A stretch of DNA of 64,000 bases from Tubulanus polymorphus (lineage: Eukaryota > Nemertea > Palaeonemertea > Tubulaniformes > Tubulanidae), in contig NC_134031.1 of the NCBI RefSeq assembly GCF_964204645.1, positions 6,865,001 through 6,929,000 of the forward strand, in the 5' to 3' direction. Position 1 is the first letter of the stretch. The number at the start of each line of letters is the position of its first letter. A program made the translations under genes and the position numbers. The notes beneath the pieces were generated by a model. That model ran no database searches. It was not told where the DNA came from and worked only from the letters and a program-made list of their open reading frames with translations. This document shows, piece by piece, positions 55,401-63,971 of this stretch.

Positions 55401-58400
55401 TTTTAGCATGAGACAAATGATTGCGTTTGAATTGCAACTGGTACCGGAAATGACTCACTGGCACTTAGTGATCGTGGCTTATGATTTACTTCTGAGCATC
55501 TGGTCCTAGTCATTTAAACTTTTCGGCAAAATCCCGAGGAATTTCTCGATTTCTTTCCACTGAGATATGCAGTAATATTAATTACCCACCTGGCGCTTTG
55601 CCCTTTTCATATATTTTTTCATATTATCGTGATTTTCCCATTTATTTTAGCAGACGGTATTTCGGAAAGTTTACCAGGACCCGGTTTCATAGATCTGAGT
55701 TCGACTCTGCAGTGAAAATTAGAGTCAAATGTTTTAATTCTAGAGTCAATATTTTAGTGCTAGAACTGTTGATAACTGGGTACAGAGATCAATATTGCAA
55801 GTTAGAAAAAAGGGTTATATTTCCAGAGTTGCCAACTTTTCTTGATTTTCAGTATTTGTTACTATTTTTTACCAAGAAATACTGATTTGATTTGTTTGAT
55901 GCATACAGCAATATGAAAGATGTTACTGAGGGTCTTACTGTTGATAACTGATTAATTTGAACGTTTTATTTCATATTTCGATGAAATGTCTTTGCGAAGA
56001 ATTCGATTTGTTACTGATACCACTCTTCAGAGGTTGGCAGTCCTGTCTTACCCATTTTAGCTCTATGATTAATACCGATCTCAAACCATCTGTGACTGGG
56101 CCTTGCTAAACAGCAAAAAGAACTGTTTCGATTTTTTTTGAATTTTGATGATTATATTTCCGAAATCTCGTCCACTAATTTGATCAGAGATCATTGCGGT
56201 CGGCGGCGGTCGTGGATTCAGTGTTACGCGCGGTAGTGTGTGCGTGTGTGTGTGTGTGTGTCGTTTCTTTAGTTTTCCAATCGATTTTTATTGCAGCTTT
56301 TCACAGTTTAAACAGTTTAAATGGTTTGAATCGAATCAAACGCCTCGCAGGTATCACATTCAATCCGTCTCTATACACATTCATCCCTAATAACAACTTT
56401 ATTCATAGAACTATACGCGAACGGGGAAGGCCGACTCCTCAAAAATCTGCGAGGCTAGTAAACTTCTGTTTTGTTCAGCTCCCTCACCGGTGGCGATAAA
56501 CAATAGATGTTGTAGACTGGTTGCCGGTCTCTATTCTTAATTCAGCGTTTTTCATCGATTTGTTTTAAGTCTGATACCAAATCTCGAAAAACAGTAACGT
56601 TCAATGCTCGCAGAGAAAATATAATCGAAAAATATTTCCTAGAATTTATTGTTTATCGCCACCGGTGAGGGCGCTGATCAATTTCGAAGATAGCGAAGGC
56701 GAATGTATAGCAATGTCACGGCCTTCCCTTACGCTTATAGTTCTATGCTTTATTATACCTTCACCTCCAGTGCCACAGTACGCTTCTGTGGCTAACGCGC
56801 TTCTTTATAAAGACTCGACTTTCTCTCTAACTCTCGTCACCTATTTCGATAGTTTGCCTACTCTGGCACTTGAGGTTTCGTTCATTATCATCATGGATAT
56901 ACAGCAATATTGACTTCGACGAACAATAACTAGAAAATCAATGACTAGGAAATCAATGATTTGGTCCTACGCTCAGAAAAAATTATACCTTGTTTCTCCT
57001 AATCGGCTGGGTCATTTTGTAAACTGCAATAAAACTTGAAATCAGTTCATTTCGAGCTACGGCGTCTGTTTCTAGCTACGGCGTCTGTTATTGTATGCGC
57101 TATTGTATGCTTAATCATAATTTTGTAAAAGTTAATGTACAGAGTCCAGTTTCACAAAAAAGTTTAACTAAAATTTTTGGTGTAATTGCTATTGGTTTCC
57201 TCATCTTTTCAACGAGGACAACAATTCAACTTTAACCGTTTTTGGCTTACACTTTTTCGTGAAACCGGGGGCCCAGGGGTAGATAGGAGGCTGGGTCGAC
57301 TTTAAAACTCAGCAGAAACAAGGTATCTATCGTTTTTTAGCCTTATATATATACTAGTGGAAAATATCGGTGATGAATACTAATTTGATATCTTACTATA
57401 AAGTCTGTGTTTGTATGGAAGGTCAATATTGTTGTATTCTGTAGTCTTATCTTCGCCCCTTTCTCTCCCTTTCACTGCCGGTTGGTTAATGATATCCGAT
57501 ACATGTCACCACCAAACCAGCCGGAGTTAGACGGAGACATCAGGACGAGGAGACTACCATAGTTCTAACTCTGACAAAAGAATGTCACGTTTTCAAAAGC
57601 AGAATCTCCTCTTCATTTTTCTCCTGATTTCTTCCTTTGTTAAGTTCTTCTCGTATCTGTTTCAATCTCTTGATGACACGAGCCGCGTAAAAGTAAGAAA
57701 AACCGCTCTTTATAGAAAATAGCATCAATCTTTACTAACTACCGGAATCGGTGGGATTCTTCATGGTTCTCGCGTTGGCGGTACCTATTCCAGGAGAAGA
57801 TGCTATAGATGTTGAGAAGTGAATCTGCTTTTGTCACTCATCTACGTCATTATCGTGTCGGTCAAGGCCATTATTGTGTATGGGTTCGAGGTCATTATCG
57901 TAACAGGTTCAAGGTCACTTCGTAAAAACTAATAATACAAATAACATTTAACCGCGAAGATTCAATCGAATTTTCCTGTGTGTCGGGTACACGTTGTTGG
58001 ATGGGATAACTTATTCACTGATCCTCACATGCCAGCAGCTCCTCCATTATCTATGTAGCTGGCTGTATAGTGATGATTATTGAGGATATGAATGTATGTA
58101 ATGTACGTTATTATTGTTCGTCCTGTTTTTGTGTTGAATTTCCAGTTTTTGATAATGTTTTCTTTTTTTGTTTCCAATGAGAACCTACCATTTATTTAGC
58201 CCGATTATACCCAATTCATTTTCATCTTAATGCTGTGTCTTACTTCATGAGCGTGGAACCAGATTAGCTAGCTATTAAGATCTTCATGGAAAATTTTCAT
58301 CCTCCATAATGTGTTCGTCAACCTGCCGTCTATTTGATTATGCCGGTTAAATAATTCCCTCGCTTAGTTTTCCGAACGGATGCAATATCAATTCTGAGGG

Positions 58401-60280
58401 GAATATCGGACCGGTTTGATTCGCCTTTATGTGGCTACGGACGTTCAGCGCTAGAATTATCTCCCGCCTCCTACCTGAGACATAACCAAAATAAACATTA
58501 CCTAAATATGTAGAGAATCCCGCGATAGAATGTTTCCTTGAGCTAGTAGTTTATTTCGACTGTAATTTAATCGTCGTCATCATGAATACTGAGCACTAAC
58601 TTCACTCTTACTCAGTATTCTCCTGAAAATGACTTTTAGAATATAGTTGAAACGTTGAATAGACCACCAGCTCGAGGAAACATTTTTGCACTTTATGTTA
58701 TTTTGTGGGATGTAGTGTTTCACCTGGATGGAACGAGGTATCGCATTGAAAAAACCGGTACCTGAAAATCTGAAAACTGGAAATTGGTAGTAAATTTATT
58801 TTGTTGAAGTTCGTCTGCTTTATAGCCGATAGGCAGTAACAGTCGTGTATGTTTTTAAATCTTGACCCGGTTCTTCGAGGTAAACGGGGCCGAGCGTCGA
58901 GAAAAAGCTACTCTCTCTCGAGATTCAGACATCGAAAGTGCGCAGATGCAGTAGCGAAAGAGAAGATCGTTCCACAAACTGACCTGTTCGTACAAAAACC
59001 ATGAGGAATAACAGTTTTGTTTTCGTTTCCTACATCTGATAATATTTATCCAGTTTTAAAGTCTGGTCTATTGTATCAGTATCTGCGTGTTTGTACATAC
59101 TTGTTGGAGGGATTTATCAGTAGCAAACTAACAGCTCTTCTTGCTTCGTTATCGGATAGAACTTACTCCCCTCACCCTGGTCATGTAGTAGGCTTCAAAC
59201 CCTGAAGATAATACAAAGTTTTTAGAAAAAATCATTAATCTATTTGATTTTCTGAGTTAGTTAAACTTGAAAAGACATTAATTTCGTTACGGATATATAC
59301 CATATGTTTAACCCATTCAGTACGTCTACACTGCAGTGCGGTGTATAAATTGGTGATGAACTTTGCTAGTACATCCCCTTGGGGTGTATTGGTGTTAATA
59401 ATGATTAGTTTTTATCTCTATTGAAAGATGGCAGCATTTGTTAAACATAGTGAAATATTAGTAACTAATGATACACCGCACCATGGTGTAGATACTCTAT
59501 AGTCTATAGTGGTATTCCCGTTATACAACACACTGGTGTGGAATTTTTAAAAATTCTTATTAATTAGTCAGCACTTTGATTACAGTTAAGATTGATTTGA
59601 ACTGATCTGTATAAAACGATCTTTCCAAAATTCAGGCTCCCCCTATGGTATACATTCATAGAAAGGCTTGAAACGTAGAAAGGCTTGAAACCCTGGGACC
59701 AGTTGCACAGTCATGCGATCATGTCTACTGTGCAACTGTACCCTGCAACCCTAGTAGCAAAGGATAGAAAAACGCAGTTTTATTAAAATTTTTTTGCCTT
59801 AATTATCCTTTAGAATATATCTGGATCCAGTTCTACGGTTCTGAGCAAAGATTTAATTCAAGAATTATCTCTATGAAAATTAACTTTCAGTACATAATTT
59901 AAACTCAATAGGTAATTCTAGCTCGCAACTGTGGAACTTGATCCGTATTTACAGATACGTAAACTGCAAATCATTTGTCGGCTCTTACATTGTTGTATGA
60001 AAATATCTTCGATAAGGCTAGAAAAATTGATACCTTGTTTCTCATTTCGGCTAGTAGACCCGGCCGGTCGCCTATCTACCCTGTAAATTACTTTTTTCAA
60101 AATCATGATCAAGTTAACCGTAACAGTCCTGGCAGTTATAGAAATGAACTGGTTACATATTTTATTACATTTACAAAATGACCCAGCCGATTATGAGAAA
60201 CAAGGTATCTTTTTTTGCCTAAAATTGTTATCAGTATCAAAATGGGTTTCAGTTACAGTTTGGATTGATTAACGATGATT

Positions 60281-60317
<37 letters not shown>

Positions 60318-63300
60318 ATTGAACGTATCTCAATATACGACACAACACATCTGTTCTGTAAAAAACCTTGTGATAAATCTCGGCTAATTCGTTACTTTTT
60401 TCGTTTCAGCTTATCAATTACTTAATTACAACCCATACAACGCTATGCGCGTCTATTGAGCATGTAGTCATTGGTTACTAACCGAATAGAAATCACTACT
60501 GGCGCCCCCTATGTATAAATCCTATAACCATGAAATAATCATACCATTAATATGTAAATAATGATTATCGTTCTCCGCCGACATGTTCGAAATATCAAAT
60601 CGGAAATATCGAATAATTCGGGCTTATTCAAGGCCAATCAGGCTAATGCTGTAACCCTTGCCCAGTTTAAAAACTGGTGTTACCTTTAACCCGGGGTTAA
60701 CTCAATTGAAAATGAATTCTGTTAACCCGGGTTAAAGATACTACCAGTCCATAGAACTGGGCCCTGGGTCTCAGTAGTGGTCTGGTGTGCGTGCATCCGC
60801 GAGTCAGGTTTCCCAAGAAACCTGCCGGCAGCAATGGGCCGGATGTTTCCACGGTGTTGAACGCGGTTTTCATGTCGGACTTCAACCCGGGAACCGGCAC
60901 CAGTTGCGCGGACTATGAATTACAAATGACCCGCTGTCGATGATTTCAATTCTAGACCGGGGTCCAGGGGTGAATAACTACCCAACGTAACGATGGTAAA
61001 ATGACGAAGGTTTGAATTCATGAATTGTTTTTTTCTTCTTTTTTTTGTGTAGAATCTGCGCGTAGATCGGGTCGTAAGACTTTGAACCGCGACATGATCA
61101 GCGGACCACAGAACGATCTGCGACACACCGGGCATATCGGATACGACGGTGCCATGTTCGGCGATATCGCGTTCATCGGAGACAACTACGATAAACTACC
61201 GATGGGCGTTAATTCATCTAGTAAGTCATTTCGTCCTCCTATTTTTACGGCGACAGAATCTGACTTTTATCGTTCTTACTCTACCTGTGTGTAGCCACAA
61301 TCACGCGTAGGCGATTTGGCCCGTATCTGACCAGAGTCAAATTTTGTCCCTGCCTAATTAGGTTCAGATGTAAACCACTCACTCGATAATTAGGTTCAGG
61401 CCGTTTTTGGTTGGGCCAATAAATTTCGTCCGGGCCAAAAGTGCTTGTGTGATCGCAGCTTACATCTGCTGGACTCAGTTCCGCAGTTCATTTTCAAATA
61501 GTCGGCTCTTGCAGTCAGATTTATGGGCCAATTTTAGGAGTTATTTTCTCGTTTAAAAGGGGTCACAGATAGATGTGAAAAACATGTAAAATCTGGAAAA
61601 TTAAGCGCAAAAATGTGAATAACTTAAATTTTGTTATGAAAAAATGTTTAACCCATTAGCACTCAAGCTGCCTGTATCCACCCTGCCTATTACTCCTCGA
61701 GCCACCCGAATCCGCCCGGCAATTTTTTCGTATGCTGCGCAAAAACGGCTATAGTGGGATTCGAACCCAATAGCTTATGATAAACTGCACACCTAAGTCC
61801 TTGAAATACCAAACAGAAATCAGCATCTTCCTATTTCAATTTCTCGAGTATTTCGAGTATACATGACACATCTGAGTGCTCACTTCGAATCCCAGTAAGT
61901 TCGGATGAATTTCGGCGGCCATAATGACACGATTTTGGTGGCCCACCTCATCAAATCATACATCATATGAAAGCCTTGACTATTTACTACAAAATAACAC
62001 TAACTTGTAATGCATGGAAATAAACAAGAAATGAGCTATTCGGTATCGTGATGAACTTGGATTTGACCTTGAATTTTCTGAGGAGTAATTGACACTACAT
62101 AGTGCAATTCCTGAGTGCTAATGGGTTAAAAAAGACATTTAAAAGGAGATGAATACATCAACCTGCTTGCCCTGCCTGATAAGACTGGGAAAACTGTTCC
62201 ATTAAAACAGGAGCTACTTCAAATAATCTAAGACCATTTTGTACCATTTTGCACAATGGACATTAAGGACACCTTGGACCGATGACCATAATTTTCATGA
62301 TCGTTCATCATTACTAATATGTACTATGATTGGTCTTTAAGGTTGTTATGCTTATGCTAGGGGTTTCAGTTGAAGAACTTATGATCACTTTTCTTTTTAG
62401 AAAAAGGTACAATGGCGATGAACGGATCGTTGATATCGTTACCGCAGAATATGGACAGCAGTTCTAGTTCGCCTTCGCCGATACATCTAAATACGTTGAG
62501 TTCGTCTGAAGTGATTCTTCGACGCGATAGCGATGAGGGGAAGTAAGTACGCGAGTATCTCGCTATGAATAATTCCCGGGTGATGATTATAAAGAACTGG
62601 CATGATTCCCACAGAACAGGGAAATTGGGAAAAACTTGGGAATTTTAATATAATAATTCCCGATTTGGAAATATTTGGGAATTTGAAAGATTTTCCTCAA
62701 ACCAGGGAAATAGTTGGGAAATTCATTACTTTTCACATATTGCATTTGCCAAGGGCAATTTTCTTCAGCAATCCCTTGAAAATCACCTTTATCGACCAGT
62801 CACTGCTAAAATGTTGACTGTAGCATGACGATATGTGTGCATTTCCATTTGGGAAAATTGAAAAATCACCCATGAAATACTAGGGAAAAACTTGGGCATT
62901 TTGAATTCATATAACTGTGGGAACCATGAACTGTATATAAAATGTACGTTATGTGAATAGCCTATAACTGTTGTTATCGATGGGTCCCTAAGATTTCTTG
63001 ATTCCTTAACAACTCCTTCTCTAAACGGAAAACGCTTGTAAAGGTGCTTGAAACTCCTTTAATTTGAGCAAAATTCCTTCAATTTTGAGAAATGAACAAA
63101 TAGACAATTAGAAATTTGTCTAGTTGTACAGTATTCTATGTCTAAGTCGGTATGGTTGGGATTTGTTTTTACCCAATTAGGCGGTTGCTAAATTAGAAAT
63201 TGAGTTTATGTACCGGGTAGTCTTAAGGAAAGAAATTTGCTTACAAAAGGAGAAGTTTAGATGAATTGATTTAGAGGGGTTTACATTTAGGAGGAGTCAC

Positions 63301-63971
63301 AGTAATTGGGATATGAAAGTGATGCAGACACTACCTTGAAATTTGAGATCTCTCCTTCCAAACTCCTTATATGCAGGAATCACTGATCTGTAGGCACCCT
63401 GATAGATAACTTGCATCGGTGTCTGCCATTGTAGCCATAATTCAGTACCGATGGCAGAATACGTACTTGTATTTGGAACATATAGCAAACTGTGCAACTA
63501 AAGATTTCAGAAGAATTTTATTATTCAACAAATGTTTGAAAAAATTCTCATAGTTATCACTCAAAATGGCCGCTTAGGAACACTAAGCTGACAACTACTT
63601 CTATGATGCTATTTCTCGAACCCTTTTGAACCTTTGGTTTACGTATGCCGTCGCTGTTGAGTGACTGCAATGGTGCCGATTCCTATGAACACAAACTGTT
63701 CAAGACATGTGCGCTTCAGTGCATGTTAAGAACTATCAATTCCTGCCAAAAACTATTTTTGATGGTCGATTTTGCTGATCCTCAGTTTTATGGCATAAAC
63801 ATAGGATCACCTACATTTATGACATTTCAACGGAGATTCCTCGGCAACGGGATTCCCTATGCACCAGGAATTATCACTTAAATTGTTCGGAAGTTCACCC
63901 ACCTTTGGCGTTACGGTTGGGTATAATGCAGAAACTATTTATATTACAGATGGAGTGATACATTGACGGAT
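31368..63971 (+). CDS. TNK2: ACK1/TNK2-type non-receptor tyrosine kinase (3' end outside window)
   Basis: Ten coding exons (31384-31488 coding part, 40339-40476, 40963-41151, 42628-42969, 48203-48300, 48476-48602, 52395-52544, 54112-54358, 61053-61220, 62401-62542) plus a short eleventh (63950-63971) join without a stop into 576 residues. Numbered from the ATG at 31384: SAM domain about 11-72; kinase domain about 118-380 with GTGEFG at 125-130, VAIK Lys150, alphaC Glu167, gatekeeper Thr196, HRD 243-245, DFG 263-265 and APE 293-295; SH3 about 390-455; CRIB about 481-496. SH3 following the kinase, then CRIB, is the hallmark of the ACK family, which binds GTP-loaded Cdc42 and signals downstream of receptors and clathrin. 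All catalytic residues are present. Introns are long and repeat-laden. Confidence 0.93.
31538..31765. repeat. Dispersed repeat family G, copy 2
   Basis: 'aaaatcaggaaaaaagtc', 'gggaatttggttaaaaaagc' and 'gtggccaccctg', shared with the copies at 50.5 and 52.6 kb. Confidence 0.75.
32194..32426. mobile_element. MITE family B (gatcgcggct ends), copy 1
   Basis: Contains 'gggccaaatttgg' palindromic steps and ends 'cgtgtgatcgcggct'. The family has ends of the form agccgcgatcacac / gtgtgatcgcggct. Confidence 0.65.
33243..33480. repeat. Dispersed repeat family I, copy 1
   Basis: Begins 'ggccagttgcacagtcgtga' and ends near 'aactcggaactgtggaacta'; the shared phrase 'ttgactctaa..aactgtgg' recurs at 48618-48760, 50408-50508, 53175-53655 and 59699-59945. 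Confidence 0.6.
34412..34847. repeat. 31-base minisatellite, about 14 copies
   Basis: Unit 'ttgatcctggtagcagactt' plus 'tactggattca'. Degenerate units extend left to about 34300. Confidence 0.92.
35748..36050. mobile_element. MITE family B, copy 2
   Basis: Starts 'agccgcgatcgcacaagcct' and ends 'aattgtctccgcgtgatcg', about 300 bases with inverted ends. Confidence 0.75.
37501..37830. repeat. Dispersed repeat family F, copy 1
   Basis: Starts 'ggatgaaaatcttccgacct' and ends in 'tttccgactttttcaatatg'. The second copy, same orientation, is at 44094-44425. Confidence 0.85.
37997..38280. mobile_element. MITE family B, copy 3
   Basis: Starts 'agccgtgatcacacaaatat' and reaches 'ggccaaatttgactcaggcc'; the right end is degraded. 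Confidence 0.7.
39053..39269. mobile_element. TTAACCC-ended MITE, 217 bp
   Basis: Starts 'ttaacccattcactgcctgt' and ends 'ggcaggtatagggttaa'. TTAA at both tips is consistent with TTAA-target insertion. Confidence 0.65.
39901..40171. mobile_element. MITE family B, copy 4
   Basis: Starts 'gccgtgatcacactagcgtt' and ends 'gtctcagtgtgatcgcagct', both tips recognisable. Confidence 0.78.
40339..40476 (+). CDS. TNK2: TNK2 SAM exon 2
   Basis: Acceptor TTTTTCAG, donor AAAAAG|GTAGGT, phase 0 both sides. Encodes '[20 protein letters not shown]' and '[19 protein letters not shown]', matching the human SAM segment '[20 protein letters not shown]' and 'GRPGQRRLWEAVKRR'. Confidence 0.92.
40477..40962 (+). 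other. TNK2 intron, mostly one MITE
   Basis: 486 bases, of which 40622-40913 is an inverted MITE family A copy. Confidence 0.75.
40622..40913 (-). mobile_element. MITE family A, copy 2 (inverted)
   Basis: Starts 'ttaaccctttcagtactgag' and ends 'tgcactgaaagggttga'. The interior runs opposite to copies at 10.6, 47.3, 53.2 and 59.3 kb. Confidence 0.85.
40963..41151 (+). CDS. TNK2: TNK2 kinase exon 1 (glycine loop)
   Basis: Acceptor ATTGCAG, donor AAGA|GTAAGT, phase 0 both sides, 63 codons. A basic linker is followed by '[20 protein letters not shown]', the ATP-binding glycine loop. Confidence 0.93.
41469..41956. mobile_element. MITE related to the element at 28.3 kb
   Basis: Starts GCCTGGTGCACACAGGCGAC and ends 'cctcgtgtgcgccgggc'. 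It is flanked by TTAA and TTTA. The interior is rich in 'ttgctcg'/'cgagcaa' palindromic steps and folds back. The tips resemble GCCTAGCGCACA at 28328. Confidence 0.75.
42136..42540. repeat. Dispersed repeat 'gggtccct..ggagttt', copy 3 (inverted)
   Basis: Runs from 'cagggtccttggaactcctc' to 'cctggaacgatggatc', the reverse of copies 1 and 2. Confidence 0.75.
42628..42969 (+). CDS. TNK2: TNK2 kinase exon 2 (VAIK to HRDLAARN)
   Basis: Acceptor GTTGTAG, donor AGG|GTATGT, phase 0 both sides, 114 codons. Shows 'VAIKCVS', '[20 protein letters not shown]', '[13 protein letters not shown]' (human 'MVTELAPLGSLLD') and '[12 protein letters not shown]'. Confidence 0.95.
43076..43382. repeat. 19-base minisatellite
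   Basis: Unit 'gtacctgatgatgtccagt', about 15 units, the left third degenerate. Period 19 rules out a coding repeat. Confidence 0.92.
44094..44425. repeat. Dispersed repeat family F, copy 2
   Basis: Direct-orientation partner of 37501-37830 ('ttcctgaga.cagtgta', 'caatatggcgtctcattcaa'). Confidence 0.85.
44677..44999. repeat. Dispersed repeat family E, copy 1
   Basis: 'acagaacagggaaattggga' to 'cataactgtggaaaccatg'-type end. The partner is 62600-62928, same orientation, with high similarity. Confidence 0.85.
45361..45375. repeat. Poly-C tract
   Basis: About 15 consecutive C. Confidence 0.9.
45525..45757. repeat. Foldback element
   Basis: 'attttgaaaccacaacg' on the left pairs with 'cgttgtggtttcaaaat' on the right; outer arms 'gaagaaatc' and 'gatttcttc' also pair. 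Confidence 0.75.
46262..46557 (-). mobile_element. MITE family A, copy 3 (inverted)
   Basis: Starts 'ttaaccctttcagtgctgac' and ends 'cgcactgaaagggttaa'; intact TTAA at both tips. Confidence 0.9.
47245..47258. promoter_or_regulatory. X-box-like (RFX) motif in a TNK2 intron
   Basis: GTTGCCACGGTAAC resembles the RFX consensus. Motif match only; no sign of a promoter here. Confidence 0.2.
47350..47645 (+). mobile_element. MITE family A, copy 4
   Basis: Starts 'ttaaccctttcagtgcgtct' and ends 'gcactgaaaggattaa'. Confidence 0.88.
48203..48300 (+). CDS. TNK2: TNK2 kinase exon 3 (DFG and activation loop)
   Basis: Acceptor ATTTACAG, donor CTG|GTAAGT in phase 2. Encodes '[20 protein letters not shown]' and the loop up to 'LPIAW', with two adjacent tyrosines (276, 277) near the position of the human activation-loop tyrosine. 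Confidence 0.93.
48476..48602 (+). CDS. TNK2: TNK2 kinase exon 4 (APE motif)
   Basis: Acceptor TTTTGAAG, donor CAACAG|GTGAGT, completing the split Trp codon. Encodes '[20 protein letters not shown]' and '[15 protein letters not shown]', the usual C-lobe motifs. Confidence 0.93.
50515..50757. repeat. Dispersed repeat family G, copy 3
   Basis: Internal repetition of 'cagggaaaacaacgggcatg' and the end 'aaaatggccaccctgt'. Confidence 0.75.
51860..52080. mobile_element. Repeat related to the 7.0-kb MITE
   Basis: 'gttgctcaaccagtggatag', 'ccaccggttatcttaaacca' and 'ttttgagcaact' match the tip sequences of 7022-7284; about two partial copies in a row. Confidence 0.6.
52395..52544 (+). CDS. TNK2: TNK2 kinase exon 5 (C-lobe end)
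   Basis: Acceptor CTCCGCAG, donor CTCAG|GTAAGA, phase 0 both sides. Encodes '[20 protein letters not shown]' and '[13 protein letters not shown]', matching human '[20 protein letters not shown]' and 'RPTF'. Confidence 0.94.
52590..53015. repeat. Dispersed repeat family G, copy 4 (double)
   Basis: Two successive units with 'tcagggaaa', 'ttgttgaga' and 'attcgactgtgttaattgat', ending 'gtggccaccct'. Confidence 0.7.
53226..53500 (+). mobile_element. MITE family A, copy 5
   Basis: Starts 'cttaaccccttcagtgcatc' and ends in 'gcaccgaaaag'; it splits a family I repeat, so it is the younger insertion. Confidence 0.78.
54112..54358 (+). CDS. TNK2: TNK2 SH3 exon
   Basis: Acceptor CTTTTCAG, donor CGAG|GTAAGT in phase 1. 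Encodes '[20 protein letters not shown]' and '[19 protein letters not shown]', an SH3 fold just after the kinase, which is the ACK-family arrangement. The 'ALYDY'-type start is weakly kept. Confidence 0.88.
55288..55510. mobile_element. MITE family B, copy 5 (right end missing)
   Basis: Starts 'agccgcgatcacacaagcct'; the internal 'caggcccgagccaaatttta' matches copy 2. Confidence 0.72.
56481..56671. mobile_element. 191-bp element with perfect 24-base inverted ends
   Basis: The first 24 bases (from CCCTCACCGGTGG) are the exact inverse complement of the last 24. The interior is AT-rich and non-coding. No target-site duplication is obvious. Perfect ends suggest it is fairly young. Confidence 0.85.
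57142..57275. mobile_element. Foldback element related to 21319-21465
   Basis: 'agtccagtttcacaaaaaag' and 'cgtgaaaccgggggccc' tips; the interior 'gaggacaacaattcaacttt' is the inverse of the 21.3-kb copy. Confidence 0.7.
58505..58720. repeat. Hairpin element related to the 25.3-kb hairpin
   Basis: Contains 'cctgaaaatgac' and 'atagttgaaacgttgaatag' (58622-58661) and the inverse-related 'gtagtttatttcgac'. The hammerhead-like core is degraded (CTGAAAA). Confidence 0.55.
59308..59588 (+). mobile_element. MITE family A, copy 6
   Basis: Starts 'ttaacccattcagtacgtct'; the right tip is degraded after 'gtcagcac'. Confidence 0.78.
60030..60225. mobile_element. MITE-like repeat family H, copy 2
   Basis: 'ccttgtttctcat' and 'atgagaaacaagg' tips are exact inverses; the interior matches 18720-18912. 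Confidence 0.82.
60661..60771. repeat. Foldback 'taacccggg..' repeat
   Basis: 'cccagtttaa' and 'tttaacccggggttaac' pair with 'gttaacccgggttaaag' and 'aactgggcc' to the right. Confidence 0.65.
61053..61220 (+). CDS. TNK2: TNK2 CRIB exon
   Basis: Acceptor TTGTGTAG, donor TCTA|GTAAGT, phase 1 both sides. '[19 protein letters not shown]' fits the Cdc42/Rac-binding consensus (I-S-x-P with the H-x-x-H pair at 490 and 493). The rest of the exon is family-specific linker. Confidence 0.88.
61291..61461. mobile_element. MITE family B, copy 6
   Basis: 'gtagccacaatcacgcgtag' to 'gcttgtgtgatcgcagct', internally deleted relative to the 300-base copies. Confidence 0.68.
61648..62129. mobile_element. 482-bp TTAACCC-ended MITE
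   Basis: The 18-base ends TTAACCCATTAGCACTCA and their exact inverse close the element. TTAA at both tips suggests a piggyBac-like origin. A minus-strand 'gggttcgaatcccac' inside looks like a tRNA T-arm / B-box, but no full tRNA folds around it. Confidence 0.85.
62401..62542 (+). CDS. TNK2: TNK2 linker exon after CRIB
   Basis: Acceptor CTTTTTAG, donor GGGGAA|GTAAGT; enters in phase 1 and leaves in phase 2. Encodes a Ser-rich linker ('[20 protein letters not shown]') with '[11 protein letters not shown]'. Confidence 0.82.
62600..62928. repeat. Dispersed repeat family E, copy 2
   Basis: Close partner of 44677-44999 in the same orientation. Confidence 0.85.
62988..63405. repeat. Dispersed repeat 'gggtccct..ggagttt', copy 4 (inverted)
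   Basis: From 'gggtccctaagatttcttga' to 'tgatctgtaggcaccctg'; same orientation as copy 3. Confidence 0.78.
63950..63971 (+). CDS. TNK2: TNK2 short exon at window end
   Basis: Acceptor ATATTACAG and donor GGAT|GTAAGT bracket 22 bases that continue the frame as K-WSDTLTD. Short, but both splice signals are good and the phase fits. The gene continues beyond the window. Confidence 0.65.

Larger units (their letters stand above)
54359..61052 (+). other. TNK2 intron of 6.7 kb
   Basis: Contains MITE family B (55288-55510), a perfect 24-base inverted-repeat element (56481-56671), a GT microsatellite near 56241, a family H fragment (56985-57062), elements at 57142-57275 and 58505-58720, MITE family A (59308-59588), a family H copy (60030-60225), an AT run near 60289 and a foldback at 60661-60771. 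No exon is supported. Confidence 0.6.
61221..62400 (+). other. TNK2 intron
   Basis: MITE family B copy 6 (61291-61461) and a 482-bp TTAACCC-ended element (61648-62129). Confidence 0.7.
62543..63949 (+). other. TNK2 intron
   Basis: Repeat family E copy 2 (62600-62928) and an inverted 'gggtccct..ggagttt' copy (62988-63405). Nothing recognised in 63406-63949. Confidence 0.65.

Noticed and set aside
61741-61775. tRNA gene on the minus strand
   Set aside because: Only the T-arm is convincing; the acceptor and anticodon arms do not pair, and it lies inside a MITE.
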